DNA of 64,000 nucleotides, from positions 79,015 to 143,014 of the forward strand of contig NZ_LS422981.1 of NCBI RefSeq assembly GCF_900411375.1, written 5' to 3'. Positions 35,816-45,212 of this stretch are shown here, piece by piece. The translations under genes and the position numbers were made by a program. The stretch is from Lentilactobacillus raoultii (GTDB lineage Bacteria; Bacillota; Bacilli; Lactobacillales; Lactobacillaceae). The notes under the pieces were generated by a model that was given only the letters and a program-made list of their open reading frames with translations, made no database searches and had not been told where the DNA came from. Numbering within the stretch: the first letter of the stretch is position 1; each line of letters starts with the position of its first letter.

Positions 35816-36673
35816 ATGTTTGAACCAGCCAAAACGACTTATCAACTTAACGATGGCAACCAGATGCCGGTCTTGGGATTTGGCACCTATCAACTAACCA
35901 AGCCGGCATTAATGAATCAAAGTATCCAAGCGGCTTATGAAAGTGGTTATCGACTATTCGATACAGCACAATACTATCGCAACGAAAAGATGTTGGGCGA
36001 TGCCATCCGCAACCTGGGCGTCCCACGCCAAGACGTTTTCATTGTGGATAAAGTGACGGAGATGAATCAGGGCCACGACCTGACCATTGATAGTACCAAT
36101 TTTTCACTTCAGCAGTTGGGCACGGACTATGTTGATCTACTGTTGGTTCATTGGCCGATTGCCGATAAATTTTTCGAGACCTGGGAAGCTTTTGAAGAAT
36201 TGAAAAAGCAGGGAAAAGCCCGGTCAATCGGTGTCAGCAATTTCACCCGCTCACAATTGGAACTGCTGAAAACCCAGGCTGATGAAATGCCGGTGGTCAA
36301 CCAAATTGAAACTCACCCTTACCTTAACCAGACACCACTCATCAAATTTGATAAGGACCAGTCGATTGTCACCCAGGCATGGAGTCCGCTTGGCAGAGGG
36401 GTGGTTCTGGATAACCCGATGATTCAAAAGATGGCGGCCCACCACGAAAAGTCACCTGCTCAAATTGTTTTAAGATGGGATATTCAGCGTGGCGTGGCAG
36501 TCATTCCAAAGTCACAAACGCCGGCAAGAATTGCTCAGAATGCCGATCTTAACTTTGAATTAAGTGACGACGAAATGTCAATGTTGGATGTCATGAATCG
36601 CAATCAACGAACTGGTAATGAACCGGAGCTGGTCTATGAGCTGGGCAAGCAGTATAAACAATTCAAAAAGTAA
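35816..36673 (+). CDS. Aldo/keto reductase
   Basis: Protein of 285 residues, a TIM-barrel oxidoreductase. Catalytic residues are visible: Asp and Tyr in LFDTAQYYRNEKMLGDAIR, Lys in FIVDKVTE, His in DLLLVHWPIADK. The NADPH-binding end QRGVAVIPKSQTPARIAQN is also typical. These enzymes reduce aldehydes and keto compounds such as 2,5-diketogluconate or methylglyoxal. Start ATG 35816 follows AGGGGGAATCTGA. Single gene under a cre-like site. Confidence 0.92.
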   Translation: MFEPAKTTYQLNDGNQMPVLGFGTYQLTKPALMNQSIQAAYESGYRLFDTAQYYRNEKMLGDAIRNLGVPRQDVFIVDKVTEMNQGHDLTIDSTNFSLQQLGTDYVDLLLVHWPIADKFFETWEAFEELKKQGKARSIGVSNFTRSQLELLKTQADEMPVVNQIETHPYLNQTPLIKFDKDQSIVTQAWSPLGRGVVLDNPMIQKMAAHHEKSPAQIVLRWDIQRGVAVIPKSQTPARIAQNADLNFELSDDEMSMLDVMNRNQRTGNEPELVYELGKQYKQFKK

Positions 36674-36708
36674 TTTTCAGTGCGACTCTCAATTAAAAAT
36701 GACAATTT

Positions 36709-36754
36709 AAAACGGCAACCACGATGAAAATACCTCCATCGCGACTGCCGTTTT
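36709..36754. terminator. Bidirectional terminator
   Basis: AAAACGGCA...CGATG pairs with CATCG...TGCCGTTTT between convergent genes. Confidence 0.75.
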
Positions 36755-36779
36755 AATTTTAACAGTATGTTTTTAACGT

Positions 36780-37139
36780 CTACTTAATTTTTTTCTTTAA
36801 CAAGTCTGCCAATTTCTCCAAAGCAGCCTCACGGGTCTTGATGACATCCATATTCCAAATGATCGAGTCAATGTCACCACCGACAAAATCAAATTTTTCA
36901 TAGTAAATATATGGATTCTCATCGCTATTTTGAAAGACTTTGTCAATTTCTTTTGAAAAGCCCTTTGCCCAATCGTCATCATCCATTTCTTTAAAATCGA
37001 GCTTGGTAACGTAACCCTTTTGCTCGATTAAATCGACAGCTTTTTTAACTTCATCGGCCGGATAGTTAAAAGCCTTTTCGGGTTTCTCTTCCTCGTCCGC
37101 CTTTTTTTCCTTCTCACTTATTTTAGCTTTCTGAGCCAT
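36780..37139 (-). CDS. Hypothetical acidic/lysine-rich cytoplasmic protein
   Basis: Protein of 119 residues, highly charged. The first 35 residues are Lys/Glu-rich and probably disordered; the rest (AFNYPADEVKKAVDLIEQKG, FDFVGGDIDSIIWNMDVIK) looks globular. ATG 37139 follows AAGGGGATGTATCTT, whereas the longer frame starting at 37232 has no ribosome binding site. Not recognised. Monocistronic. Confidence 0.7.
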   Translation of the reverse strand: MAQKAKISEKEKKADEEEKPEKAFNYPADEVKKAVDLIEQKGYVTKLDFKEMDDDDWAKGFSKEIDKVFQNSDENPYIYYEKFDFVGGDIDSIIWNMDVIKTREAALEKLADLLKKKIK

Positions 37140-37388
37140 AAGATACATCCCCTTATTTCTGTCTATCTTAAGCGTATCACTGTTGGCTGCCAAAATTAAG
37201 AAAAAACACCAAAATTCCAATAATCTTTTCAACTTTCTTTTATGACTTATCTTTAGGGGATTCCCTGACTAAATGCAATTTCGCTTAAAAAAGAGACATG
37301 ATAAGCGTATAATTGAAAGTAGTCTATCCGGTGTCAATTAAAGGCGCCGAATTAGCGTTAAATATATTTTGAAATGAGGAATCCAATT

Positions 37389-38774
37389 TTGGGCGATAGC
37401 CAGTTAATGACCAATTTATTGATTATTATAGTGACGTTCTTCTTTGCGGCTTTCTTCGTCGCAAGTGAATTTGCACTTGTTCAATCACGACTAAGTGCAC
37501 TTGAAGAAAGAAAAAAGAAATTAAAAGACCAAAAGATCACCAGGGGTAAAAAAGTCACTAAGATCAACCGGGAGATCCATATGGTCACCAACCTAAACGA
37601 ATACCTGTCAACGACCCAAGTCGGGGTCAGTCTGGCCGGTATTATTCTTGGTTATATCGGTGAATCCTTTGTTGTGACCATCTTAGTAGACGTGATGGAA
37701 ATTCACAACTCACCAATTAATCCGGCCACGGCCCACGCCATTGGAGCGGTTCTGGGGATTATTATTCTGACGTATTTGGAAGTTGTTTTAACAGAAATCG
37801 TGCCAAAAAACATCAGTATCGATATGCCAATGAAGGTTTTGAACTTCATTTCAACTCCGCTTCATTACTTCCATATTCTTTTTTACCCGTTTGTCTGGTT
37901 GCTCAACGTTTCCGCCAATGGGATTGTTAAATTATTGGGATTGCCATTTGCCAATGAAAATGCCGAATCATTCTCCCAAGCAGAAATTTTGAGTCTATCA
38001 AAGAACGCTGTTAAAAGCGGTCAGTTGGAGCAAAACGACTACCTTTACATGCGGCGAGCCTTCCAGTTAAATGATAAAGTGGCCAAAGATATCATGATCG
38101 ACCGGACCCAATTAGTGGTCATCGACATTACAACCGACGTCAAACAGGCCATTCAAGTCTATCTGCAAAAGAAATTCAGCCGAATTCCAGTCGTTGCCAA
38201 TAATGATAAGGATAAGATTCTTGGATATGTTTATAACTACGACTTAATCCGTCAATCTCAGGTTGATTCCAGTATCCGAGTTGATCGACTATTACGAGAT
38301 ATTTCGACAACTCCTGAAATGACGCCGATCACTGATGTGTTGCATCAAATGATTAAAAAGAGAACCCCAATTGTGGTAGTCGTCGATGAATATGGTGGTA
38401 CGTCCGGCATTATTACCGATAAGGATATTTACGAGGAGCTTTTCGGTACGGTTCGGGATGAAATTGATCCGTCATTTACCGAATACGTCTTTAAACAACC
38501 AAACGGTTCTTACCAAGTTAGCGGCAAACTCACCACTCACGATTTTGAACGTTATTTTGACGCTGACTTTCCGGAATTTACAAGTTCCGATGCCGTTACA
38601 CTGGCCGGATACTTCCAGGACAATTATCCTGACGTTAAAGTAGGCGATGAAATTTCATTTGAAAACTTTGACTTTAAAATTGTTGACTTGGAGAATTCCT
38701 TCATCAATTGGTTCGAAGTTACTAAGCGAAAGCCTAAAGCACCCGCTGAAAGCACCGATCATCAAACGAACTAA
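37389..38774 (+). CDS. CNNM/CorC-type membrane protein (hemolysin-like, CBS domains)
   Basis: Protein of about 461 residues. It has an N-terminal DUF21/CNNM domain with four membrane segments (FAAFFVASEFALVQSRLSAL, LSTTQVGVSLAGIILGYIGE), two CBS domains (MIDRTQLVVIDITTDVKQA, VVVVDEYGGTSGIITDKDIYEELFG) and a CorC/HlyC C-terminal domain. Relatives move or control Mg2+ and Na+. I prefer TTG 37389 because ATGAGGAAT lies 8 bases upstream; ATG 37374 itself has no ribosome binding site. Confidence 0.88.
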   Translation: MGDSQLMTNLLIIIVTFFFAAFFVASEFALVQSRLSALEERKKKLKDQKITRGKKVTKINREIHMVTNLNEYLSTTQVGVSLAGIILGYIGESFVVTILVDVMEIHNSPINPATAHAIGAVLGIIILTYLEVVLTEIVPKNISIDMPMKVLNFISTPLHYFHILFYPFVWLLNVSANGIVKLLGLPFANENAESFSQAEILSLSKNAVKSGQLEQNDYLYMRRAFQLNDKVAKDIMIDRTQLVVIDITTDVKQAIQVYLQKKFSRIPVVANNDKDKILGYVYNYDLIRQSQVDSSIRVDRLLRDISTTPEMTPITDVLHQMIKKRTPIVVVVDEYGGTSGIITDKDIYEELFGTVRDEIDPSFTEYVFKQPNGSYQVSGKLTTHDFERYFDADFPEFTSSDAVTLAGYFQDNYPDVKVGDEISFENFDFKIVDLENSFINWFEVTKRKPKAPAESTDHQTN

Positions 38775-38784
38775 TCACAACTCA

Positions 38785-38825
38785 AGAGACTGGGACAAGA
38801 CAATTTGTTTTGCGACAGTCTCTTT
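38785..38825 (+). terminator. Terminator after CNNM gene
   Basis: AGAGACTG and CAGTCTCT hairpin with an inner AAGACA/TGTTTT pairing, followed by TTTG. Confidence 0.55.
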
Positions 38826-38891
38826 GTCTATCAGGGCTATTTTTAGTAAATAACAGGTAATAACAAAAATGCTTCATAAGGAGGATTTATT

Positions 38892-41800
38892 TTGACAAAG
38901 CTATGGCAAAAAACACCGGCCTGGCTTACATACACGGTGCTGTTTACTGTGCTGAGCGGCGTTATGGCCGGCAGCCTACTAATGACCGGCCGATCAATGG
39001 TTTGGGAGCTGGACGGATTTGCCCAACATTACCCAATTCTGCTTCAACTTCGTCACATGATTGCCACATTCTTGGCCAATCCCAGTCAGGGGTTTACTCA
39101 CTGGAGCTGGGCCATTAGTCTGGGATCTGATCAGCTCACCAATCTTTCATACTACGTCATCGGTGACTTATTTAACTACTTAGTCATTCTGTTTCCCAAG
39201 AACCACCTCGAATTAGCCTTCGAGTTCTTGATCTTCTTAAGAATGTACGCTTCCGGATTAGCCTTTATGCTCTATACCTCAACGTATCGTTTTAAGAAAA
39301 TCAGTCGGGTAATCGGCGCCTTAGCCTATGCATTTAATGGCTATGCCTTGTCCACCGGCTTGCACCATCCGTTCTTTATCCTGCCATTAATCTTTTTCCC
39401 ATTGCTCTGTTACGGCATTGACCGGATTCTATTGAACAAATCGTGGTTGCCACTGGCATTGGCTGTTTTTTTGACGTTGTTTGCCAACTTTTACTTCGCA
39501 TGGATTTTGGCGATTGGTGCCTTTGTTTACCTCATTATTCGCCTTTTGAGTCAGCGGAAAGCTGAAGATTTTCAGTTCTTAAAGTCACTGGGAAAAATGA
39601 TGCTGGCCGTAATTCTGGGGTTGGGGATGTCCGCAGTTGTCTTTTTGCCAACCGCCTTGTTTGCGACTAAATCAACCCGGATTCACCAAGCGTTCGCTAA
39701 TGGCATGTGGTTTTTTCCACCAGAATATTACTTAAAAATGCCCAGTGCGATTTTACCAACCGGCCGCGCCATGAGCTTCTGGCTAGTGATTGGGATCTCA
39801 AGTCTGTCATTCTTGGGCGTGATTTATACGCTCAAACACTTTAAACAGTATTGGTGGCAAAACGTCGGCTTAATTGTCGCGTTAATTGGGATTCTCATCC
39901 CCGCTTTTGGTGCTGTTATGAACGCTATCTCCACGCCATCCAACCGCTGGTTCTTACTGGCTAATATTATTTTTGGCCTGGCCACCATGGCCTTGGTTGA
40001 CCACTTGAATCAATTAACCAAAAATGACATTGCTTGGCTGACAGCTTCCGGATTGGCACTGATTGTTATTGTCTGGGCAACCAACGGGTTTATTTTAAAC
40101 TTAAAAGCCCACGATGCAGTTTCTTATGGGTTCCTGTTACTAACAGTGATTGCCTTGCTTGCTATTTTCATCTTCAAATGGCGGCCGTGGATCAAAGTCA
40201 GCTTAATGTTGGGCTTGTTTATGCTAAACATCGCGTCAAACATTATTGGCATTTACAGTCCCAATGCCAGCAACCTGGCAATCCAACAGTTGAATCGAGG
40301 CTTGGCAACCCGCTTTTCAAACGATTACTACAACGGTGCTCAAAAGTACGTTAAACAACAGCCCGGCTTTTTCAGAACTTCAATGGCCCCTCGATATCAC
40401 TACAATCAGCACCTTCAAAATCTTGCCAATTATACCAATACCAATACAGACCTATCGATTAATAGTGGCATTAATAATACGTCCGTTTATCTAACCCTTC
40501 AAAATGGTTACCTGGGCAACTTCTCCCGGTCAATTGGCAATAGCCAGTTCTCAATGAACACCCCGATCGCCCAAGGGGATTACCGAACAGCATTTAATAA
40601 TCTGTTGGGTGTTCGATACATCTTTGCTAAAGCCAACCAAAAAAAGCCGCCAATGGTTCCTTATGGTTACCACCTCATTAAAAATGCCAATGGGCAACCC
40701 AAGATTTTTCAAGCCAAAGCCAGGGTCAACGCTGTGCCGGCCATTGAAAATATGGATGGGACCGTCATTTATCAAAGTAATAATGCCCTGCCACTGGCCT
40801 ATACCCAATTCAAAACTTTTTCCAATAAAGCTTATCAGAAATTAGATCCGGTTAATCGCGAACGGGTCATGACTCAGGGTGCAGTTGTCAGTGACCGGGA
40901 AAACCAACACCCTCTCACTTACAACTCCCCAAGCAAAACGTTGAAGTACCAAGTTCAGATTAACCGATCTACCTTGATTGATTCCGGCAAAAAATTAACT
41001 GCTTATCGGCTGGGCGTTCTGGGAGATAAAGATCAAAGAAAAATTATCGAACAGCCGCATGCCCAAGTCAGTCTCGGTGCTAATTTACAAAAAACCAAGG
41101 ATTTACTGGCAACCAACCGACTGATTTACGAAAATAACCAGTATGAGAATCGAAACGGCTTAAAGAAATTGACAACTGACGTCACCGGCAAGCCGCTCCA
41201 ATACACCTTAAAGGTTAACCAACCAAAGCAGACCAAGAACGCTGAACTGTATCTGGTTCTATCCGGCATTAAGCAGACAGACGGATCGATTGCGGAACAT
41301 AATCAGTGGACAGCTAACCAATTTCTGCTTCAAAATAAACTGTATTCCAGATTGGGAAAAGTAAATGCGGCAAGAGCGCATCTTCTCAAGCCAACTTTTG
41401 GCGGTTATAATTTTGACGCCTATACCAACGTCTTTCACAATGGTTACGCCCAATATGACAACGATAATTTGTCCAACTATCGCCAGATCAACAACATGGT
41501 CTTGAACTTAGGCTACTCAACCAAGTCGCGAAAGCAGATCAAATTAAACTTCAACATGGTTAAAAACATTAAATTCAAATCCGTGAAACTAATCGCCATG
41601 CCGTTCAACAAGCGCTATGATCAACAACTTCAAAAGTTAAAACAAAGCGGCTTAACCCACCTGAGCGTTAAAAACAATCGGGTGACCGGCAATTCGCACA
41701 ATACCCAAAATGGCACATTAGTCACTTCGATTCCGTACTCCAGTGGCTGGAAACTTACCATTGATGGTAAATCGACCCCAACCTTTGTTGTCAATCAAGG

Positions 41801-42020
41801 CTTTGTCGGCGCTAAACTACCAGCTAGGCAACATCGGATTAAACTGACGTACACCACACCTGGTCTGGGCATCAGTAAATGGATCTCCATTTTCAGTTGG
41901 CTGATTGTTCTTTTGGCGATTGGCTTTGTTGGCTTTCGTCAACTACTACCAAAACAAAGGCCGCGACCACGGCACTCATCGACCCAACCACCTTCTAACG
42001 ATCAAAAACCGCTTGATTAG
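38892..42020 (+). CDS. YfhO-family polytopic membrane protein (large paralogue)
   Basis: Protein of 1042 residues. The N-terminal half has about a dozen membrane segments starting MVWELDGFAQHYPILLQLRH; the long C-terminal part is extracytoplasmic with TSIPYSSGWKLTIDGKSTPT near the end, followed by a last membrane segment and a basic Pro/Arg tail. It is larger than the paralogue at 4810 but shares the plan. A role in envelope or teichoic-acid glycosylation is inferred from B. subtilis YfhO. The start is TTG 38892 behind AAGGAGGATTTATT. Confidence 0.87.
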   Translation: MTKLWQKTPAWLTYTVLFTVLSGVMAGSLLMTGRSMVWELDGFAQHYPILLQLRHMIATFLANPSQGFTHWSWAISLGSDQLTNLSYYVIGDLFNYLVILFPKNHLELAFEFLIFLRMYASGLAFMLYTSTYRFKKISRVIGALAYAFNGYALSTGLHHPFFILPLIFFPLLCYGIDRILLNKSWLPLALAVFLTLFANFYFAWILAIGAFVYLIIRLLSQRKAEDFQFLKSLGKMMLAVILGLGMSAVVFLPTALFATKSTRIHQAFANGMWFFPPEYYLKMPSAILPTGRAMSFWLVIGISSLSFLGVIYTLKHFKQYWWQNVGLIVALIGILIPAFGAVMNAISTPSNRWFLLANIIFGLATMALVDHLNQLTKNDIAWLTASGLALIVIVWATNGFILNLKAHDAVSYGFLLLTVIALLAIFIFKWRPWIKVSLMLGLFMLNIASNIIGIYSPNASNLAIQQLNRGLATRFSNDYYNGAQKYVKQQPGFFRTSMAPRYHYNQHLQNLANYTNTNTDLSINSGINNTSVYLTLQNGYLGNFSRSIGNSQFSMNTPIAQGDYRTAFNNLLGVRYIFAKANQKKPPMVPYGYHLIKNANGQPKIFQAKARVNAVPAIENMDGTVIYQSNNALPLAYTQFKTFSNKAYQKLDPVNRERVMTQGAVVSDRENQHPLTYNSPSKTLKYQVQINRSTLIDSGKKLTAYRLGVLGDKDQRKIIEQPHAQVSLGANLQKTKDLLATNRLIYENNQYENRNGLKKLTTDVTGKPLQYTLKVNQPKQTKNAELYLVLSGIKQTDGSIAEHNQWTANQFLLQNKLYSRLGKVNAARAHLLKPTFGGYNFDAYTNVFHNGYAQYDNDNLSNYRQINNMVLNLGYSTKSRKQIKLNFNMVKNIKFKSVKLIAMPFNKRYDQQLQKLKQSGLTHLSVKNNRVTGNSHNTQNGTLVTSIPYSSGWKLTIDGKSTPTFVVNQGFVGAKLPARQHRIKLTYTTPGLGISKWISIFSWLIVLLAIGFVGFRQLLPKQRPRPRHSSTQPPSNDQKPLD

Positions 42021-42087
42021 TCACTTGATAGTGGTTACAGTTATATTATTAAGTATCTTATGTCTTTATTAATGAGGAGAATTGCCA

Positions 42088-42537
42088 ATGACGCCCATCA
42101 GGATTTTATTTATGTCAATCGAAGGAAATACCCGTTCCTTCGTCAGAGATTTAACCAAATATGCCGTGGGGATGCACGATCAGGAGGCCAGCCACCCACT
42201 AGTGGTCAGTAAAGAAATCAGTGACCAATCCGATTTCGAAGATGAGACTAAACCATTTTTTGTCTTTGTGCCAACCTATTTGGATGGTGGCAATGGTATT
42301 GATAATGGGGTTAAAGAACTCATGACCAACACGTTGGGTGAGTATATCGCTTACCATCAAAATGCCTCATTGTGTCGGGGAATTGTCGGTAGTGGTAACA
42401 AAAATTTTAACGAACAATATTGTCTAACTGCCAAGCGCTACGCATCCCAATTCAACGTCCCATTTCTAGCCGATTATGAATTAAGAGGAACCGGCCGGGA
42501 TGTTGAGCGAATTTATAAATTATTGGCGGAAACATAA
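42088..42537 (+). CDS. nrdI: NrdI flavodoxin-like protein
   Basis: Protein of 149 residues. ILFMSIEGNTRSFVRDLTKYA is the FMN-binding phosphate loop of NrdI, and GIVGSGNKNFNEQYCLTAKRYA follows. NrdI supplies the oxidant that assembles the manganese-tyrosyl cofactor of class Ib ribonucleotide reductase. nrdE, nrdF and nrdH are not next to it. ATG 42088 follows GAGGAGAATTGCCA. A fragment of the structured repeat begins directly after the stop codon. Confidence 0.9.
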   Translation: MTPIRILFMSIEGNTRSFVRDLTKYAVGMHDQEASHPLVVSKEISDQSDFEDETKPFFVFVPTYLDGGNGIDNGVKELMTNTLGEYIAYHQNASLCRGIVGSGNKNFNEQYCLTAKRYASQFNVPFLADYELRGTGRDVERIYKLLAET

Positions 42538-42563
42538 GTGAGCGGATAAAAGCGGGTAACGCC
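42538..42563 (+). repeat. Truncated copy of the structured repeat
   Basis: GTGAGCGGATAAAAGCGGGT matches the 5' arm of the repeat copies at 9736 and 9858 and begins at the base after the nrdI stop codon. The rest of the repeat is absent. Confidence 0.5.
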
Positions 42564-42590
42564 ACTAAATGGTTTAAAAAGCACTGCCTA

Positions 42591-42631
42591 AAAGGCGTGA
42601 CTCGATTTTTTTGATCGAGTCACGCCTTTTT
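42591..42631. terminator. Strong bidirectional terminator
   Basis: AAAGGCGTGACTCGAT and ATCGAGTCACGCCTTT form a perfect long stem between convergent nrdI and MFS genes. Confidence 0.85.
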
Positions 42632-42640
42632 AACATGGAT

Positions 42641-43822
42641 CTACGATTTGAGTTGGCGATCAAAACTAACCCGCTGACGATTTAAAATCATTAAGACAAC
42701 TAGGAAAATCAGAATAATGCCGGCCGCAAACGAGAACAATACGCCATAAGGTGCGAAATCCAGAAGGACCCCGCCAATCAATGGTCCTAAGGCTCTACCC
42801 AGCGACATAAACAAGTTATACATCCCTTGGAACTTCCCGCGCTGTTGCGGTGTGGACAAATTATCAATCCAAGCAGGAATTCCCGGGAATCCAATCATTT
42901 CACCAATGGTGGTCACAACCATGACAATGACAAACTCATAGTAGGCCTTCGAAAAAATCAGCCCAATGAACGACAAGGCAAAAATAAAGACCCCAACGTA
43001 GGTTTGAGTGCTCAGCTTAAAGTGACCGCCAATCCGGTTAACGAACGGTTGGCCAAAGACAATCATTAGCCCGTTTAGTGTCCATAACAAGCTATAATTT
43101 TCAAACGGAATGTGCAGGTTAGTCATATGAACCGAGATGACACTTTCCCAGAGGGCATAGGACAGGTAAACGCCCAAAACCACACCACAAATGGCTAGAA
43201 TCATAGGGCCAACCGTCGTCTCGTGCGGTGCACCACGTTGAATTTTCTTGGCGGGCGCCCGTCGTTGAACTGCCACATTGAAGTCAAATAGCGTAATCAC
43301 CACGAGGACAAAGTAGAAAACTGCCGCCACAATAAAGACGGTCGTAATTCCCCGTGCCAACAAGAAGCCCACCATCAACGTCCCAATCACAATTCCCAGA
43401 TTTTGACCAATGTACAACACGTTGAAAATGTCCCGGGTTGAACGCGATTTAATACTGGCCGCATAGGAATTTAACAATGTCATACAGGCGCCATCACCGA
43501 ATCCAACGAACAACAGCAAAATCGAAAACATGGGCCAGCCGTGGAAGAATACTAAGCCAATAATTGCCGATAATGAAATCAACACACTGATAATAGCAGA
43601 TTTATAAGGTGACCAACGATCAAACAGATAGCCTCCCAAATAATTGCCGACCATCATAAAAATCGACATTGCCAAAATAGTCATCCCGGCAAGTGTCAAT
43701 GATTTGTGTAGGTAATTATGCATGTAGACCGTAACTAACGGCCACATGAACGCAGCGCCGGCGTTTAAGATTAACGAGTATAAAATGACCGAACTGAATC
43801 GAATTTCACTTCTTTTTGACAA
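42641..43822 (-). CDS. MFS transporter (putative exporter), paralogue of 10669
   Basis: Protein of 393 residues with 12 hydrophobic segments. GNYLGGYLFDRWSPYKSAI is the loop 2-3 motif A. It shares FFHGWP, IGQNLGIVIGTLMVGFL and GFPGIPAWIDNLSTPQQRGKFQG with the paralogue at 10669. Export of drugs or metabolites is inferred. Start 43822 follows AAGGGGGGTTACTTTGTC. Monocistronic. Confidence 0.85.
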   Translation of the reverse strand: MSKRSEIRFSSVILYSLILNAGAAFMWPLVTVYMHNYLHKSLTLAGMTILAMSIFMMVGNYLGGYLFDRWSPYKSAIISVLISLSAIIGLVFFHGWPMFSILLLFVGFGDGACMTLLNSYAASIKSRSTRDIFNVLYIGQNLGIVIGTLMVGFLLARGITTVFIVAAVFYFVLVVITLFDFNVAVQRRAPAKKIQRGAPHETTVGPMILAICGVVLGVYLSYALWESVISVHMTNLHIPFENYSLLWTLNGLMIVFGQPFVNRIGGHFKLSTQTYVGVFIFALSFIGLIFSKAYYEFVIVMVVTTIGEMIGFPGIPAWIDNLSTPQQRGKFQGMYNLFMSLGRALGPLIGGVLLDFAPYGVLFSFAAGIILIFLVVLMILNRQRVSFDRQLKS

Positions 43823-43939
43823 AGTAACCCCCCTTTTCGAATTAATGGTTCTTCCTACTCATTCTCTCACACCTCTTATGCTTTGGGCAATCGGAAGACC
43901 CATGTTTCCTTAATAAAACCAGCTTAAAATCGGGCAAAA

Positions 43940-43976
43940 AAATAAAGCTAAGGCAGTCGCTGCCATAGCTTTATTT
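43940..43976 (-). terminator. Terminator of the secreted-protein gene
   Basis: AAATAAAGCTATGGCAG and CTGCCTTAGCTTTATTT hairpin with T run. Confidence 0.75.
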
Positions 43977-43992
43977 TGGAACCCCGATCTAA

Positions 43993-44751
43993 TTACTTGT
44001 TGCTGACAAGAACAAACTTGTAATAATGATAAGGGGCATTGCCATATTTAACTTTTAGTGCCTTATTATCCTTATTAACAATAATAAAGTGCGTATTATC
44101 AGTGAATCTCAAGTAGAAGCTTTGATAAGTTTTGCTACCACGTTCACGGTAAGTAATTTTCCAGAATGATTTGTTATACGTCGTTACTTTGTAACTAGCG
44201 TAGTTAATCAGCTTCTTCTGGAATTTCCCGTTCTTATATAATGCTTGGTTCAAACCGGTTGACTGGCTGAAAGTCGTCACAACCCGGTAACCGTTGTTAT
44301 TGCCTGAATACCACTTACCAGTTGGTTCATTAATCGTCAGCTTGCTGGATGCTTTGCTGTTAGAAGTGGATTTCGACGTATTACTTGAAGTCGTGCTGTT
44401 ACTTTTCGATGCAGTGGTTTGTGGCGTTTTAACCGTCACAATCCGGTAGAAATAGGACGTCGATGATCGACGTGCGTAAACGTAAAGCTTTTGATTGGCT
44501 TTTAAGTTTGTGTGTAGGTCAGCACTGAATTTACCGGTTTGGCTATCCGCCGTGGTCGTCGAAAGAGTCTTCTTGTTCGAATTACGAACAATAATTGAAA
44601 CTCCCTTGCTGGCCGTTCCAGTGACGCTCGAAGACGTTGTATAAACGTTGTTAACTGAAAGCGACGGAGAACTGGCAGAAGCCTTTAAACTGACACCTAA
44701 AAAGAATGATGCAAGAACAGCAATGAATGCAATAAACTTGATTTTCTTCAT
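43993..44751 (-). CDS. Secreted protein with bacterial Ig-like domain and Ser/Thr linker
   Basis: Protein of 252 residues. Residues 1-26 are a signal peptide (cut near ASA-SSP). Residues about 28-108 resemble a bacterial Ig-like domain (VYTTSSSVTGTASKGVSIIV, FSADLHTNLKANQKLYVYA). Residues about 110-138 are a Ser/Thr/Asn/Lys linker. Residues about 140-252 form a C-terminal beta-rich, aromatic domain I do not recognise. It lacks LPxTG. A wall-associated role is likely. Start ATG 44751 is preceded by GGGAGACCAACTAA. Confidence 0.8.
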   Translation of the reverse strand: MKKIKFIAFIAVLASFFLGVSLKASASSPSLSVNNVYTTSSSVTGTASKGVSIIVRNSNKKTLSTTTADSQTGKFSADLHTNLKANQKLYVYARRSSTSYFYRIVTVKTPQTTASKSNSTTSSNTSKSTSNSKASSKLTINEPTGKWYSGNNNGYRVVTTFSQSTGLNQALYKNGKFQKKLINYASYKVTTYNKSFWKITYRERGSKTYQSFYLRFTDNTHFIIVNKDNKALKVKYGNAPYHYYKFVLVSNK

Positions 44752-44883
44752 TTAGTTGGTCTCCCTAATCTTTAATTTGCAACCTACATTATAAGCGAAA
44801 ATAGCTGGAATAGGGAATAATTGTTTGTGCTTTTAGAGGATTCTTAAGAAACTGCCCCGGCTTTAATCAACTGCCCTATGGGG

Positions 44884-45024
44884 ATGTCTCTTTATTTTCA
44901 ACAAAGTCCCGAAGCCAAAGATCAAATTAGCGTCACGGTCGGTGCCTTTAAAACGCTGCACCTATTTTATGGAGAAACTCAACTGCTTATTGACCTAGTC
45001 CTAACGCGGCTTGGCATCGTTTAG
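44884..45024 (+). CDS. Possible small ORF or gene remnant
   Basis: 46 codons beginning MSLYFQQSPEAKDQISVTVG. GGGG lies directly before the ATG, too close for a normal ribosome binding site. The composition looks protein-like (balanced charged and hydrophobic residues), so it may be the relic of a longer gene. Not recognised. Confidence 0.2.
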   Translation: MSLYFQQSPEAKDQISVTVGAFKTLHLFYGETQLLIDLVLTRLGIV

Positions 45025-45142
45025 AGGCGCTATTCAAACCGCAAAAATCAACCTGTAAATAATTTTCAAAATGAAAAAGCCAATCTTGTAAATTTTTATC
45101 ATTTACATTGGCAATTCCCTTTCGCTGGTGGCGGTTGTGTTA

Positions 45143-45148
45143 TATAAT
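45143..45148 (+). promoter_or_regulatory. zwf promoter -10 box
   Basis: Perfect TATAAT 65 bases before the zwf start; only a weak -35 (TTTCGC) at 17 bases. Confidence 0.5.
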
Positions 45149-45212
45149 GTTAGCGAAGTGGTATAGACAATATACCGAATCTTGCTTAGTTAATTTGATA
45201 GGAGTGAAAAAA

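Larger units (their letters stand above)
44752..45212. other. Intergenic region before zwf
   Basis: 461 bases between divergent genes. It contains a possible 46-codon ORF (44884-45024), and the zwf promoter region with TATAAT at 45143-45148. The repeated motif TTGTAAAT/ATTTACA around 45086-45106 is AT rich and unexplained. Confidence 0.5.

Noticed and set aside
45108..45212. 35-codon upstream extension of zwf
   Set aside because: It runs through the TATAAT promoter box and the product would not match glucose-6-phosphate dehydrogenases; TTG 45213 has TAGGAG before it.
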